A program made the translations under genes and the position numbers. Below are positions 6,467 to 15,714 of a DNA stretch of 64,000 nt, piece after piece. Numbering within the stretch: position 1 is the first letter of the stretch; every line of letters begins with the position of its first letter. Under the pieces are notes generated by a model, which was not told the origin of the DNA, did no database searches, and saw only the letters and a program-made list of their open reading frames with translations. The DNA is taken from the IMG/VR virus record IMGVR_UViG_3300048798_000032, positions 39,429-103,428 of that record; one strand, 5' to 3'. Source of the stretch: a virus.

Positions 6467-6957
6467 ACGCTGCCGAGATCGGGGACCTGCTCGGCTTCGC
6501 CGCGCTCTACGACAACCGCAAGGCGTCCGACCCGGATGTCATGGCTTGGCTCAAGGCCATCGGTGATCTGCCCTATGCGGACTGCGAAGCCGCGATTGCC
6601 GCGCACTACGGCGACAGCACCGAGCGCGTCATGCCGGGCCACATCCGCACGCGGGTCAAGGCGGTCCGTGCCGAACGTCTCGCCCGGACTCCACTGGCCC
6701 CTCCGGCCCCATCACTCACCGAGCAGCCGTCGCTCTACCGGGAAGCCCTGCGCCGGCAGGTTCAGCGCCTCGCTGACGGGTTCGCGGTCCCGGCCGCCAT
6801 CAAGGGCGCACCGGGGGACGGGGAGCCGCCAGCGGAGTACGTGGCCGCACGGAAGGCCCCGCCTGACGCCGAGCCACCGAAGCCGGATCCGCAGGCGATC
6901 GCCCGCGAGCAGGTGGCCGAATCCCGCAAGGAACGGCGGGAGGGGTGGCCGTCGTGA
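6463..6957 (+). CDS. replication-associated protein, unknown
   Basis: This 164-aa protein starts at GTG 6463 inside the previous stop. The N-terminal half is helical (MNAAEIGDLLGFAALYDNRK, then AWLKAIGDLPYADCEAAIAA); the C-terminal half is rich in Pro, Ala and Glu. Small proteins with this start commonly follow actinophage replisome organisers, so a helper role such as helicase loading is plausible but unproven. Confidence 0.6.
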   Translation: MNAAEIGDLLGFAALYDNRKASDPDVMAWLKAIGDLPYADCEAAIAAHYGDSTERVMPGHIRTRVKAVRAERLARTPLAPPAPSLTEQPSLYREALRRQVQRLADGFAVPAAIKGAPGDGEPPAEYVAARKAPPDAEPPKPDPQAIAREQVAESRKERREGWPS

Positions 6958-7366
6958 CCGAGGCCGAGGTCCGCGAGCTGCTGAACGTCTGCGGCGAGTA
7001 CGACGGCACCGAGTACGGGGAACCCGCGGTGGTGTTCTGGGCTGAGGCCCCGGACTGCCGGTGGCTGCCGAACCTGGCCTGCGACGAGGCTCCCGCCGCA
7101 GCAAAGATCGCGAGCCTGCTCCTCGGTGATCGGCGTCCCAAGAATCCCGCCGCGTACTGCCGCAAAGCCATCCAGAGCGACCCTGATCCGGTAGCCCGGT
7201 TCGCCATCCCGCCGCTGGCATGGCCGCCCTGGTGCGGCGAGTGCGATGAGCGCGACCGGACCCGCGAGACCGAACCGCGGCCCGGTGCCGTAGTCACCGT
7301 CGAACGGTGCCCGAACTGCCACCCCCTGCGAGACGCAGACCCCAACCCTCCACGAGGAGCAACGGC

Positions 7367-7370
<4 letters not shown>
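6954..7370 (+). CDS. Cys-rich replication-region protein
   Basis: This 138-aa product starts at GTG 6954 (GTGA overlap), with GGGAGGGG ten bases upstream. The C-terminal part has CGEC and later CPNCH, a probable zinc ribbon; the middle has Trp-rich segments (FWAEAPDCRWLPN). The neighbours suggest a DNA replication role. No family was recognised. Confidence 0.55.
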
Positions 7371-8292
<922 letters not shown>

Positions 8293-8296
<4 letters not shown>

Positions 8297-8631
8297 CCAC
8301 CTCCACCTCATCCATCAACGAACTCGTCGCGTTCGCGCTTGCCGAACGTGAAACCTGGACCGAGGCCGGCCTCCGGGCCGCACTTGCCTCCGCGGCCGCC
8401 AGTGGCTGGCCCTACCGGCAGGCCGCCGCCGAGGTTTGCCGCCTGGTGTTCATCGATGATGCCACCCCGCAGGCCCTTGTCGAGGCCAGCCGGAACCCGG
8501 TCAAGGCCCTGCGTCACCAGCCGAAGCCCGCTCCTGGCACCGAAGTACGGGGCGCTGCGCTGGCACGGGAAGCACTCCAGCACCGGCATGACGGTGCCCG
8601 GTGGACGTGGGAAGCGATCACTGATGCATGA
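8293..8631 (+). CDS. small helical protein, unknown
   Basis: This 112-aa product starts at GTG 8293 inside the previous stop. The N-terminal 70 residues form an alanine-rich helical domain (LVAFALAERETWTEAGLRAA, then YRQAAAEVCRLVF). No family was recognised. The overlaps on both sides place it in the replication operon. Confidence 0.55.
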
Positions 8632-9301
8632 CCCCGATCCCGCTGCTGGCCTCGTGCTTACCGATCCTGAGCACGAACCAGGCCTGGTTGCGGCCGTCGT
8701 CAACCTGGGCCGTCTGGCGCTCGCGTTCGGCCGCATCGACCGGACCGCCTGCTATCACCCAGACGGCGCGACCAGGGAGTCCGACAGCGACCACACGGTG
8801 ATGCTCGGGTGGCTTGCCCCCGCGCTGGCCACGCGCTGGCTCCCGCAGCTTGACGTCGGCCTGGTGGCCCAATTCGCGCTGATCCACGACATGCCCGAGG
8901 TGTACGCCGGGGACACGCCGACACTGCGGATCAGCGACGAGGGCCGCGCCGCCAAGGCCGAACGGGAAGCCGCCGCCGTCGACCGGCTTCGTGGCGAGTT
9001 CGGCTACCACCTCTGGTGGGTGACGAACACCCTGGACCGCTACGAGGCGCAGGTTGAACCCGAAGCGCGGTTCGTACGCGGCCTGGACAAGTGCCTGCCG
9101 AAGATCGTCCACCTGCTCGACGGCGCGGCCGGCCTTCGCGAGGAGCGGATGGGCAGCACCGAACTTGCCGGGGTGTTTGCCCGGCAGGAAGCCGACATGG
9201 CCCGGTACGTGGGTGAGTTCACCGACCTGATGGACCTCCGCGCCGAACTGGTACGCCAAGTCGTCGCGCTCGTTGCCGAAAGCGAGACAGCCAGTGCCTG
9301 A
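8624..9301 (+). CDS. HD-domain phosphohydrolase (YfbR-like)
   Basis: This 225-aa protein starts at ATG 8624, overlapping the previous gene. It shows HD-superfamily residues in order: a His in SDHTVMLGWLAPAL, the paired His-Asp in FALIHDMPEVYAGDTPTL, and later a conserved Asp in FVRGLDKCL. The arrangement matches YfbR-like 5'-deoxynucleotidases, which act on dNMPs. A nucleotide-pool role beside replication genes fits, but the substrate is inferred. Confidence 0.7.
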   Translation: MHDPDPAAGLVLTDPEHEPGLVAAVVNLGRLALAFGRIDRTACYHPDGATRESDSDHTVMLGWLAPALATRWLPQLDVGLVAQFALIHDMPEVYAGDTPTLRISDEGRAAKAEREAAAVDRLRGEFGYHLWWVTNTLDRYEAQVEPEARFVRGLDKCLPKIVHLLDGAAGLREERMGSTELAGVFARQEADMARYVGEFTDLMDLRAELVRQVVALVAESETASA

Positions 9302-9386
9302 GACCACCCTTGCCGGCTATGGCGCGTTCCTGGACGCTAAGGCCCGGCTGGCACCGTGCCGGCGCGCGGAGAGGAGGGGCGTGTGA
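9294..9386 (+). CDS. 30-aa peptide, possible helicase N-terminal remnant
   Basis: GTG 9294 overlaps the HD gene, and the stop overlaps the next start (TGATG). The segment GYGAFLDAKARL resembles the very N-terminus of phage DEAD-box helicase/methylase proteins as I remember them, but the frame ends after 30 codons. It may be the stub of a deleted gene or a small coupled peptide. Confidence 0.3.
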   Translation: MPETTLAGYGAFLDAKARLAPCRRAERRGV

Positions 9387-9664
9387 TGAACCGCGACGAC
9401 CTCGAGGCGTTCCTGTGGCGGGTCATCGGCTTCCGGGCGACTGCGGGTCTGGTGGATTCCATTCTGGCCGCCGCCGACGCCTATGCCTCGCTGGAGTCCG
9501 GACGGCTGCTGGCTGCGCGGAGCCAGTACCGGCCACCGCTTGAAGCCAGCCTCACCGCCAGCCGGCGCGCGGTGCTCTTGCAGTGCGGCGACCCTCCCGA
9601 GGTGACGGTCCAGCGCAGGGCGGCTCTGGAAGCGGCACTGCGTGACGGGACCGAGGCTGCCTGA
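9386..9664 (+). CDS. small helical protein, unknown
   Basis: This 92-aa protein has a strong GAGGAGGGG ribosome site before ATG 9386. It contains helical segments such as DLEAFLWRVIGFRATAGLVD and ALEAALRDG. No family was recognised. Confidence 0.55.
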   Translation: MNRDDLEAFLWRVIGFRATAGLVDSILAAADAYASLESGRLLAARSQYRPPLEASLTASRRAVLLQCGDPPEVTVQRRAALEAALRDGTEAA

Positions 9665-9734
9665 TGTCCTGCGGTCTATCCCCTGAAAGATCAGCAACGA
9701 GGAGAGAAGGGCACGGAAATGAGCAGCAATAGCA

Positions 9735-9824
9735 ATGGCGGAAGTGGGCGCGGTCACCGATGACATCACGTTCGGCGGCATCGTCCGCGACATGGAAACC
9801 CGCACCGAAGGGGAGAAGCGATGA
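9735..9824 (+). CDS. 29-aa peptide, doubtful
   Basis: ATG 9735 leads to MAEVGAVTDDITFGG and ends RTEGEKR, so the stop lies in the ribosome-site motif of the next gene. Another start at ATG 9719, behind a better ribosome site (GAGGAGAGAAGG), gives only 14 codons. One of the two may be translated for coupling. Evidence is weak. Confidence 0.25.
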   Translation: MAEVGAVTDDITFGGIVRDMETRTEGEKR

Positions 9825-9997
9825 CCTACTCATCTGGTGCTGACCATCGGCCAGTTGGTGAGCGTACATATAGCCAACTCGTAGAGACCGAAAACGAGGC
9901 CATTGCCACGAACTGGGATGGCAATCAGGAACGCCATCTCCAAAACGTAGCCGACGAGCGCAACCGCCGCGATGACAATGAAAGGGCGAAGGTATGA
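9821..9997 (+). CDS. 58-aa polar protein, unknown
   Basis: ATG 9821 follows the recurring start motif CCCGCACCGAAGGGGAGA. The product is acidic and polar (VGERTYSQLVETENEAIATN). It overlaps the next gene by ATGA. Too short to assign a family. Confidence 0.5.
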   Translation: MTYSSGADHRPVGERTYSQLVETENEAIATNWDGNQERHLQNVADERNRRDDNERAKV

Positions 9998-10443
9998 ACC
10001 GCGCATTGAACGCATTCGTAACTAGGTCAGCCTTCAATCTCACGCTTGGGCATACCCATCTCGACTTGCTGCTAGACCTCGGTTACGCAGCAGAGGATGG
10101 CAGATACAAAAGCATCTACATCCGGCACCCCGGCGTTAAGGGCCTGGAACTGCGCGGCCTGATAGAGCACGCCAAGCATGAGCATAAGCCCGGCGAGGTT
10201 GAACTCGTGTGGAAGCTCACCCGCGCAGGGGAACTAGTTCATGGGCTACTGGTGGAGGCAGCCGTCTTCCCTGACAACCAGTTCGTTCAGGTTCTGCCGC
10301 ACATCAGCGATGACGATGAGGCGGAAGAAATCGAGCGCAACCGGAAGATGACAGTCCAGGAGTGGCGCCAGCGAGAGCGCGAGCGGGCGGCGATCGAGGA
10401 AGCGCACCGCCTCAAGCTCGGAGAGGACTTGGTGACCGAGTAA
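9994..10443 (+). CDS. putative winged-helix-like protein, unknown
   Basis: This 149-aa protein begins with a helical domain (LTLGHTHLDLLLDLGYAAED), then a strand-rich part (VELVWKLTRAGELVHGLL) that could be a wing, and ends in a highly charged helix. Its overlap with the gene before it supports the start. The DNA-binding suggestion is weak. Confidence 0.5.
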   Translation: MNRALNAFVTRSAFNLTLGHTHLDLLLDLGYAAEDGRYKSIYIRHPGVKGLELRGLIEHAKHEHKPGEVELVWKLTRAGELVHGLLVEAAVFPDNQFVQVLPHISDDDEAEEIERNRKMTVQEWRQRERERAAIEEAHRLKLGEDLVTE

Positions 10444-10476
10444 CCCCCCAAGAACTCAGCGAGGGAGAGAGACCTG

Positions 10477-10956
10477 ATGACCGAGACGGAGCCACAAGAC
10501 ACAGTTACCGGCGATCCCGTTATGGACCTGCTGGAAACCGCCTGGGGCGTGATCGCATATGCTGACTGGGACGAGACCAGCAAGAGTCCCGGCTGGCAGG
10601 TAGCGGCCGAAACGTGGCGTGACCGCTACCACGCCTACCTCAAGGCTGCCGCCGAAGAGGCACCGAAGCCAGAGCCCAAAGGACGCCGCGCCCGCGTGGA
10701 AGTCAAGGGCTTCCGTGACCTCGGCATCGTGCGTGTCTCCGAGACCACCCTTGCTGGTGAGCCCATGCTGCACGCCGAGTGTGACGACGGGTCATCGGCC
10801 GACTTCCCGCCCTCGTCGCTGCATTTCATCACATGGCTTCCGGAGGGCGCGGTGGGCAAGACCAATCCGCCACGCGCTCTTGGTGTCGCTGTGGATGGCT
10901 GGGAGAGCGATGAGGACTCCGTGTACGACGACGGCCGAGAGGAGGAGCCGTTCTGA
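10477..10956 (+). CDS. acidic early protein, unknown
   Basis: This 159-aa protein lies behind the start motif CTCAGCGAGGGAGAGAG. It has Trp-containing helices (AWGVIAYADWDE, WQVAAETWRDRYHAYL) and an acidic C-terminus. No family was recognised. The stop overlaps the next start (TGATG). Confidence 0.5.
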   Translation: MTETEPQDTVTGDPVMDLLETAWGVIAYADWDETSKSPGWQVAAETWRDRYHAYLKAAAEEAPKPEPKGRRARVEVKGFRDLGIVRVSETTLAGEPMLHAECDDGSSADFPPSSLHFITWLPEGAVGKTNPPRALGVAVDGWESDEDSVYDDGREEEPF

Positions 10957-11921
10957 TGACCGAGACCGGGGGATTCCCCGTACCTGAAGCTGACAGCAGC
11001 CTAGGAGACCTAGCCGCCGATCTGGCTAAAGCAGAACGCTCTTGTGTATGCGGTAGCCCAGATCAAATTCGCACCGAGGGAGAGAAGCCGCAAACCGCAG
11101 GCGTGACCCGGTGGTACCCGAAGCCGCACCCGTTCGACATGGTGCGGTGGGACGGCAGCCTTGAAGCTCTGGCCGCGCTCCAGGAAATCGGTGCCGGACC
11201 TGACCTGCGCCCCGATGGCACCGTTAGCATCTACTGCTACCTCAGTGATGACGAGGCAATTCTTAGCCGGGGTGACTGGGTAGCGAACGACCCTGAGGCC
11301 GGTAATCGACCGTGGGCCATCACGGCGAGAGAGCACGCAGAAGGCTACGAGCCAGCAGGAGAGCCCACTTCTCCCGTCGCCGCGAATTTGACCTCCGGCT
11401 CGGCAGGCACAGTCATGCGCACTGGCCGCACCTTGAGCAAGGAATCCCCGGTTACCGGGGGACTGGTCACCCTCTACCGGGTCACTGCTGGCGATGGCCC
11501 TGACGTCTGCGTCGGGGCGGTGCCTGCGGCTGAAGCGGACATGATCGTGCGTGCGGTCAATGAGTACTTCGCCCGCTACGACGGAGAGCGTGTCCCCGTT
11601 CTCCGTCAGGCTCTTTGGGACTGCTACGGCGCGGCCGGGGGAGACCAGGACGGCGACCAGGCGTGCCCGCCTGCTGGTGCGATGGCCCCGGATGTGCATG
11701 TGCTCGCGGTGGAAGCGGTCCGCGAGTTGCGCCGCGACTACGGCGAAGACGAGCCCTTGGTCCGGGCCGACGAGCGAAGTCGGATTGCCCTGCTGGCCCA
11801 GGAGTACGGAGCCACGTACCCGACTTGCCCCTGCCAGCCAGAACGAGGCATCGGGGATCAGTCGCACATAGGCGGCAGCCCAGCCCCCTTCGCCGACCTG
11901 ATCCGGGGTGATCAGCCTTGA
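10956..11921 (+). CDS. early protein with PGDYG-like domain; start uncertain
   Basis: The 321-aa frame contains, near residue 50, TRWYPKPHPFDMVRWDGS followed by SRGDWVANDPEAG. This recalls the small PGDYG-type domain of phage proteins, which normally begins near a start codon. A copy of the genome's start motif (CGCACCGAGGGAGAGAAG) lies at about 11072-11089, and GTG 11101 would start exactly at that domain. The true gene may therefore begin at 11101, with the first 48 codons a short upstream ORF that reads through. The C-terminal part is polar and unassigned. Confidence 0.5.
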   Translation: MTETGGFPVPEADSSLGDLAADLAKAERSCVCGSPDQIRTEGEKPQTAGVTRWYPKPHPFDMVRWDGSLEALAALQEIGAGPDLRPDGTVSIYCYLSDDEAILSRGDWVANDPEAGNRPWAITAREHAEGYEPAGEPTSPVAANLTSGSAGTVMRTGRTLSKESPVTGGLVTLYRVTAGDGPDVCVGAVPAAEADMIVRAVNEYFARYDGERVPVLRQALWDCYGAAGGDQDGDQACPPAGAMAPDVHVLAVEAVRELRRDYGEDEPLVRADERSRIALLAQEYGATYPTCPCQPERGIGDQSHIGGSPAPFADLIRGDQP

Positions 11922-12085
11922 CCGCCGAAGCCCTTGCCAGTTCCGCACCCATGACCTGGCAGGCTGCCGACCTTGACCGGCTGGCTGATGTAACAGGCTG
12001 CCGGGTACCTGGCAGCAGAGGTGAAGCGGGGACTATGCCGGGTGAAGTCAAGGGCGCGGCGGCGAGGGAAGAGAGGGCGGCATGA
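11918..12085 (+). CDS. 55-aa protein, paralogue of the 15305 gene
   Basis: TTG 11918 overlaps the previous stop; an internal ATG is at 11951. The segment AADLDRLADVTGC is nearly identical to AADLDRLAEVTGC in the protein at 15305, followed in both by a Val-Pro and charged residues. A small duplicated family of unknown function. It overlaps the next gene by ATGA. Confidence 0.45.
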   Translation: MTAEALASSAPMTWQAADLDRLADVTGCRVPGSRGEAGTMPGEVKGAAAREERAA

Positions 12086-12444
12086 TCACGGCACTTATCG
12101 TCATCGCCTCAGTGGCCGCCTACTTCGGCACCGGCTTTGCGGTAGCAGCTCGCCGCCGACCTGGCATGTGGGAGAAGGCCCGCAAGGCCTGGGCTGCCGA
12201 AGACAATATCCGGGGCAGCGTGAAGGGCCAGTTCATCAGCGTAGTGCTGGTGTGGTGGGCTTACCTTCCCATCGCATGGCTGAACCAGGGCCTCAGCGGG
12301 TTCACTGCTGCCGGTGATCCACAGGAACTTGACCGGCGTGCGGAAGAACGCGAAGAACAGGTTCGCGTCCGCGAGCGCCACATAGCCGACCTGGAGGCTG
12401 AGAACGAGCGGCTGCGGCACCAGCAGGAAGGCATCTCGCCGTGA
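12082..12444 (+). CDS. membrane protein with C-terminal coiled coil
   Basis: This 120-aa protein has an N-terminal membrane segment (ITALIVIASVAAYFGTGFAV), a second around FISVVLVWWAYLPIAWL, then a long charged coiled coil (ELDRRAEEREEQVRVRERHI). The layout suggests a two-span membrane protein with a cytoplasmic coiled coil. No family was recognised. Confidence 0.55.
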   Translation: MITALIVIASVAAYFGTGFAVAARRRPGMWEKARKAWAAEDNIRGSVKGQFISVVLVWWAYLPIAWLNQGLSGFTAAGDPQELDRRAEEREEQVRVRERHIADLEAENERLRHQQEGISP

Positions 12445-12683
12445 CCACCTCCCACCGTGCCTCCCGCCGCTGGCCCCTCCATGCACTCAAGCAATGGGCG
12501 ATGGACTACGACCACACCACTGCCCGGCAAATCGCAGCGAGGGACATAGCCGGGCTCATCGCAGCCTCAGCGCCAGCAGTCCCGCATTGCGCGGTAGGCG
12601 TGGACCTATGCCCAGGATGCGCACGTGCGGACCAGGCGGCGATAGACGCGGGGATAGCGAGGAAGGCGGAGAAGTGGCGATGA
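12441..12683 (+). CDS. small Cys-containing protein, unknown
   Basis: This 80-aa protein starts at GTG 12441 in the previous stop. The N-terminus is basic (HRASRRWPLHALKQWAMDY) and the C-terminal half has HC...CPGC. Possibly zinc-binding. Function unknown. Confidence 0.5.
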   Translation: MTTSHRASRRWPLHALKQWAMDYDHTTARQIAARDIAGLIAASAPAVPHCAVGVDLCPGCARADQAAIDAGIARKAEKWR

Positions 12684-12790
12684 ATACACGCTATTCAATT
12701 GTCAAGTGCCTGCTTCCAGAATACCATCTGCTGGGCCGTTCCGGGGGATATGCTGGAGAAAAGCGCAGCGACGGGAGAAATGCGCAATGA
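12680..12790 (+). CDS. 36-aa peptide, unknown
   Basis: ATG 12680 overlaps the stop before it, and its own stop overlaps the next start (ATGA both times). The product is short and basic. Coupling on both sides is the only support. Confidence 0.35.
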   Translation: MNTRYSIVKCLLPEYHLLGRSGGYAGEKRSDGRNAQ

Positions 12791-12981
12791 GGCAGCCAAT
12801 CCACGAATGGATGCACCGCAAGCCATACACCACCAAAGTGGCCGCCGTCCTTGCGCTGACCCTGGTTACTGGCATCGGTGAAGCGCTGGGCGGCGAGAGT
12901 GCCAAGGCATCCGTCGCTGCGGCTTTCTGGATATTCGCTGGCCTGATCTTCGGCATGGCGCTGGGGGAGTGGAAGCCGTGA
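12787..12981 (+). CDS. small two-span membrane protein
   Basis: This 64-aa product has a short basic head (MRQPIHEWMHRKPYTTK) and then two hydrophobic spans (VAAVLALTLVTGIGEAL and AAAFWIFAGLIFGMALG). Inside the early operon it could be a membrane-acting moron protein. The start at 12787 is set by the overlap. Confidence 0.5.
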   Translation: MRQPIHEWMHRKPYTTKVAAVLALTLVTGIGEALGGESAKASVAAAFWIFAGLIFGMALGEWKP

Positions 12982-13238
12982 GCCCAGCGCAGCGGGACCT
13001 CATTCCCGCCGTCCACGCCACCACCCTGGACGAGCTGCGGGACCACCACGAGGACACCGTGGGCAGCGCGGCCAGTTACCTGGAGGACCGCATCAGCGAG
13101 GTCCGCGCCGGCCTGGCAGCCGGGCGCATCCCCGAGCGCCCGATCATGCGGGCAGCGGCCGAACTGGACCGGGCCGTCGCCTCACTGCGGGCAATAGCGG
13201 ACACGGAAAAGATCAGCGGCGGGAGCGTGGCGCAATGA
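12978..13238 (+). CDS. small helical protein, unknown
   Basis: This 86-aa protein starts at GTG 12978 (GTGA overlap), with GGGGGAG upstream, preferred over GTG 12969. Long helices (LDELRDHHEDTVGSAASYL, AAELDRAVASLRAIADTEK) suggest a helical bundle. Confidence 0.5.
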   Translation: MSPAQRDLIPAVHATTLDELRDHHEDTVGSAASYLEDRISEVRAGLAAGRIPERPIMRAAAELDRAVASLRAIADTEKISGGSVAQ

Positions 13239-13615
13239 CCGCCATTGAGCAAGCGGTATCCGATGAGGCACTGGACGCGGCCATGGCCAAAGTGCCCGGT
13301 CGGCATCTCGGTTTTGCTGGTGGCTGGGAACCGGCGATCTCGCGGAAAGATGCCGCAGCAATCCTCGAAGCCGCCGCCCCTTTTCTCGCCGCTGATGCCC
13401 TTAAAAACGCGGCTGCGGAAACGGAACGGCTCCGTACTGCTGTCTCCGCGCTTTCCGGCGCTGCGGCCAGGAACGCGGCAAAAGCCGGGGCGGAACGCCA
13501 ACGCCTGGAGACTGCGCTGGCTGAATGCAAGTTCACCCGTAAACGCCGCACCGGGGGTGTGGAGATGGTCCGCTGGTCCGACGTTGAGCGTGTGCTGGGC
13601 GGTGGCGATGCCTGA
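13235..13615 (+). CDS. helical / coiled-coil protein, unknown
   Basis: This 126-aa protein overlaps the previous gene. A central long Ala/Glu/Arg helix (AAAETERLRTAVSALSG) indicates a coiled coil. No family was recognised. Confidence 0.5.
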   Translation: MTAIEQAVSDEALDAAMAKVPGRHLGFAGGWEPAISRKDAAAILEAAAPFLAADALKNAAAETERLRTAVSALSGAAARNAAKAGAERQRLETALAECKFTRKRRTGGVEMVRWSDVERVLGGGDA

Positions 13616-13766
13616 GATCACGCCACCGGAGCGCGGCACCCTCGCCAGCGTCCCCGTGGACAGGTGGCGTCTCCCGAGCCCCAAATGCAGCGAGGGTGAC
13701 CATTACGCCTGCACCTGGTGTGCGGGATGCGACTGCCATGACCCGCATCTGAGGGAGCCAGCATGA
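13608..13766 (+). CDS. 52-aa Cys-rich protein
   Basis: ATG 13608 overlaps the previous gene and the stop overlaps the next start. The C-terminal half has the pattern C-x8-C-x2-C-x2-C-x-C-H (YACTWCAGCDCHDPH), a likely zinc cluster. Function unknown. Confidence 0.45.
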   Translation: MPEITPPERGTLASVPVDRWRLPSPKCSEGDHYACTWCAGCDCHDPHLREPA

Positions 13767-13999
13767 GCCGCGAGGAATGCATCCACGAACTCGACCCGCA
13801 GGGCTGCTCGGTGTGCACGGGCCGCGACGCGAAACCGCCTCCCGGTGTCCTTGACCCGTCAAAGTCTGGCCCGTGGTTCAGTGCCCGCTATCCGGGCCCG
13901 TGCTCGCTCTGCGATGAGCCGTTCGATGAGGATGACGAGATCCGCGCCGACGGCGAGGGTGGCTACCTTGCTGGGGCTTGCGGCAAGGAGGAGGCGTGA
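13763..13999 (+). CDS. small zinc-finger-like protein
   Basis: This 78-aa protein has two Cys pairs (CSVC and CSLC) with acidic segments between them and a late Cys. Small treble-clef-like proteins of this type are frequent in actinophage early regions. Unknown target. Confidence 0.5.
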   Translation: MSREECIHELDPQGCSVCTGRDAKPPPGVLDPSKSGPWFSARYPGPCSLCDEPFDEDDEIRADGEGGYLAGACGKEEA

Positions 14000-14697
14000 C
14001 CACGATCCGGCCACCTATCCCGGTCACCTGCATGGACCGCCCGCTGACCGGTGGGCTGGTCATTCCCTATGTGAATGTCCACCTAGCCGATGGGGGAGCA
14101 GACTTCCGCACCGCCCACCATGCCCGCTACGAGAAGTGCTGGACGGAGGGACTGTGCCAGACCTGCGGTGGCCGGCTCGCCGGGCTGGCAGTCCTGTTCG
14201 GCGGCCCGGGCCAGCTCCGCAGGCGGCATTTCAGCGAGCCGCCGCTGTGTGCCCCGTGTGCCCTGTATGCCTCGCAGGCGTGCCCGATGGTCGGCGGCCG
14301 GATGGAAACCTACGCCGGCCGCGACCCGGTAGCCGTGGGATCACGCGGGAAGCGGTGCGCTGAGCCGGGCTGTGACTGCGGCGGGTGGGTTCCCTCCGAC
14401 CCGGCCGTCCAGGGCCACCCCGGCGACCCGGCGCACCCGTGGTATGCGCTGTACGTCCGTCCCGGCGCGTACAGCGTCACGGCTTACCGGGCAGTGGTGC
14501 GGTGCTCGGACCGGGGCTGCGAACACGGACGGCTGCTGGTGAACGGTGCCCTTCTCGCAGATGCGCCCTTGAAAGCGGTCCAGGTGTCGGAACCGGGCCG
14601 GGGCCGCATCTGGAAACGGCTGGATACTGCCGCCCTGGCTGAACTGCTCGGGCCGCTGCCGGACCTGTCCCAGCATGAGACGGCGGTGCTGCCGTGA
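13996..14697 (+). CDS. Cys-rich early protein, unknown
   Basis: This 233-aa protein starts at GTG 13996 behind AAGGAGGAG. It holds several Cys pairs: CQTC, CAPC, CAEPGCDC and later C-x4-CEHG. The spacing suggests at least two zinc sites. It appears to be an actinophage-specific protein of unknown role. Confidence 0.55.
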   Translation: MTTIRPPIPVTCMDRPLTGGLVIPYVNVHLADGGADFRTAHHARYEKCWTEGLCQTCGGRLAGLAVLFGGPGQLRRRHFSEPPLCAPCALYASQACPMVGGRMETYAGRDPVAVGSRGKRCAEPGCDCGGWVPSDPAVQGHPGDPAHPWYALYVRPGAYSVTAYRAVVRCSDRGCEHGRLLVNGALLADAPLKAVQVSEPGRGRIWKRLDTAALAELLGPLPDLSQHETAVLP

Positions 14698-15308
14698 CCG
14701 GGTGTGCCCGGCCCGGCTGCGGCAAGCCAGCCACCACGGACGGCCATTGTGAGAGCGACTACCGGTATCTGCTGCACACCGGCCAGCGCGGCGGTTTCCG
14801 TGACCCGTCCGCAGCCCGCGGGCACGTGATGGCGCTGCGCGGGCTCGGCTGGACGTGGCAGCAGATCGCGGACGCCGCCGGAACCTCGAACTCGGTCCCG
14901 TTCTGCCTCGCCAGCGGCAGGTACAAGACGATCCGCCGCAAGTCGGAGGTGGCTCTCCTGTCGGTGCCGCTGCTGCCCGCCGAATCCCACCGCGGCGTGA
15001 ATGCGGCCGGCACCCGCCGGCGGGTGCCGGCGCTCGCGTGGATGGGCTGGAGCGGCGCGGAGATAGCCCGCCGCGCCGGCTGCCATCACGCGACCCTGCA
15101 CACGGAAATCTACCGGGGAAGCCTGTCAGTGCGCCTCGCGGGACGGGTGCGGGTGATCTACCGGGAACTGTCCGCCACGCCGGGACCGTCGCGGATGGCC
15201 GCGGTGAAGGCACGCCAGTTCGGCTATGCCCCGCCGGCGGCGTGGGACGGGGACGAGATCGACGATCCGCGCGCACGGCCGAAGGGTGTCCGGAAGGTGG
15301 CGGCGTGA
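14694..15308 (+). CDS. protein with zinc motif and two HTH-like segments
   Basis: This 204-aa protein has a Cys-rich head (GCARPGCGKPATTDGHCESD), then two helix-turn-helix-like segments: LRGLGWTWQQIADAAGTSN and LAWMGWSGAEIARRAGCHHA. The repeat of a W-x-x-x-x-I-A-x-x-A-G pattern indicates DNA binding. It may be an early regulator. Confidence 0.6.
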   Translation: MTGCARPGCGKPATTDGHCESDYRYLLHTGQRGGFRDPSAARGHVMALRGLGWTWQQIADAAGTSNSVPFCLASGRYKTIRRKSEVALLSVPLLPAESHRGVNAAGTRRRVPALAWMGWSGAEIARRAGCHHATLHTEIYRGSLSVRLAGRVRVIYRELSATPGPSRMAAVKARQFGYAPPAAWDGDEIDDPRARPKGVRKVAA

Positions 15309-15544
15309 CGGCCCGGGTGCGCCAGGTGGCCGCCCACCTTCCCGCCGTCGTGGCCGTGGGTGACCGTGCCGGGATGCAGAGGCTTGTCTGCAAGGCCATC
15401 CGCGCCGAGGGCGGCCTGTACGCCCTGATCGCGATGCTGGCGTGGGCTGCCGACCTTGACCGGCTGGCCGAGGTGACGGGATGCGATGTGCCACCACGCC
15501 GGGATGAGGCCAGGGACGCGGCGGCGGGACGGAGGGCGGCGTGA
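15305..15544 (+). CDS. 79-aa protein, paralogue of the 11918 gene
   Basis: GTG 15305 overlaps the previous stop. The C-terminal AADLDRLAEVTGC segment is shared with the protein at 11918, about 3.4 kb upstream. The N-terminal half is helical. Function unknown. Confidence 0.45.
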   Translation: MTARVRQVAAHLPAVVAVGDRAGMQRLVCKAIRAEGGLYALIAMLAWAADLDRLAEVTGCDVPPRRDEARDAAAGRRAA

Positions 15545-15714
15545 CCGGCGCATGCCTGCTCTGCCAGCCCAATGAGACAGTCCCTCTCGCTGAGATTCTT
15601 GATCATCTGCGCCTGATACATCCCAGCCAGTGGGACGGACTGGAGACCTGGCCGGACGGGTCTCCAGTCATCTACGAGGACACAGAGTTGTTCTGGCTGG
15701 AGGCGGGGGAGTGA
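15541..15714 (+). CDS. 57-aa C2H2-like zinc-finger protein
   Basis: GTG 15541 overlaps the previous stop. The pattern C-x2-C (CLLC) followed by an amphipathic helix ending H-x4-H (LDHLRLIHP) is a classical C2H2 finger layout, seen in several small actinophage proteins. The stop overlaps the next start. Confidence 0.5.
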   Translation: MTGACLLCQPNETVPLAEILDHLRLIHPSQWDGLETWPDGSPVIYEDTELFWLEAGE

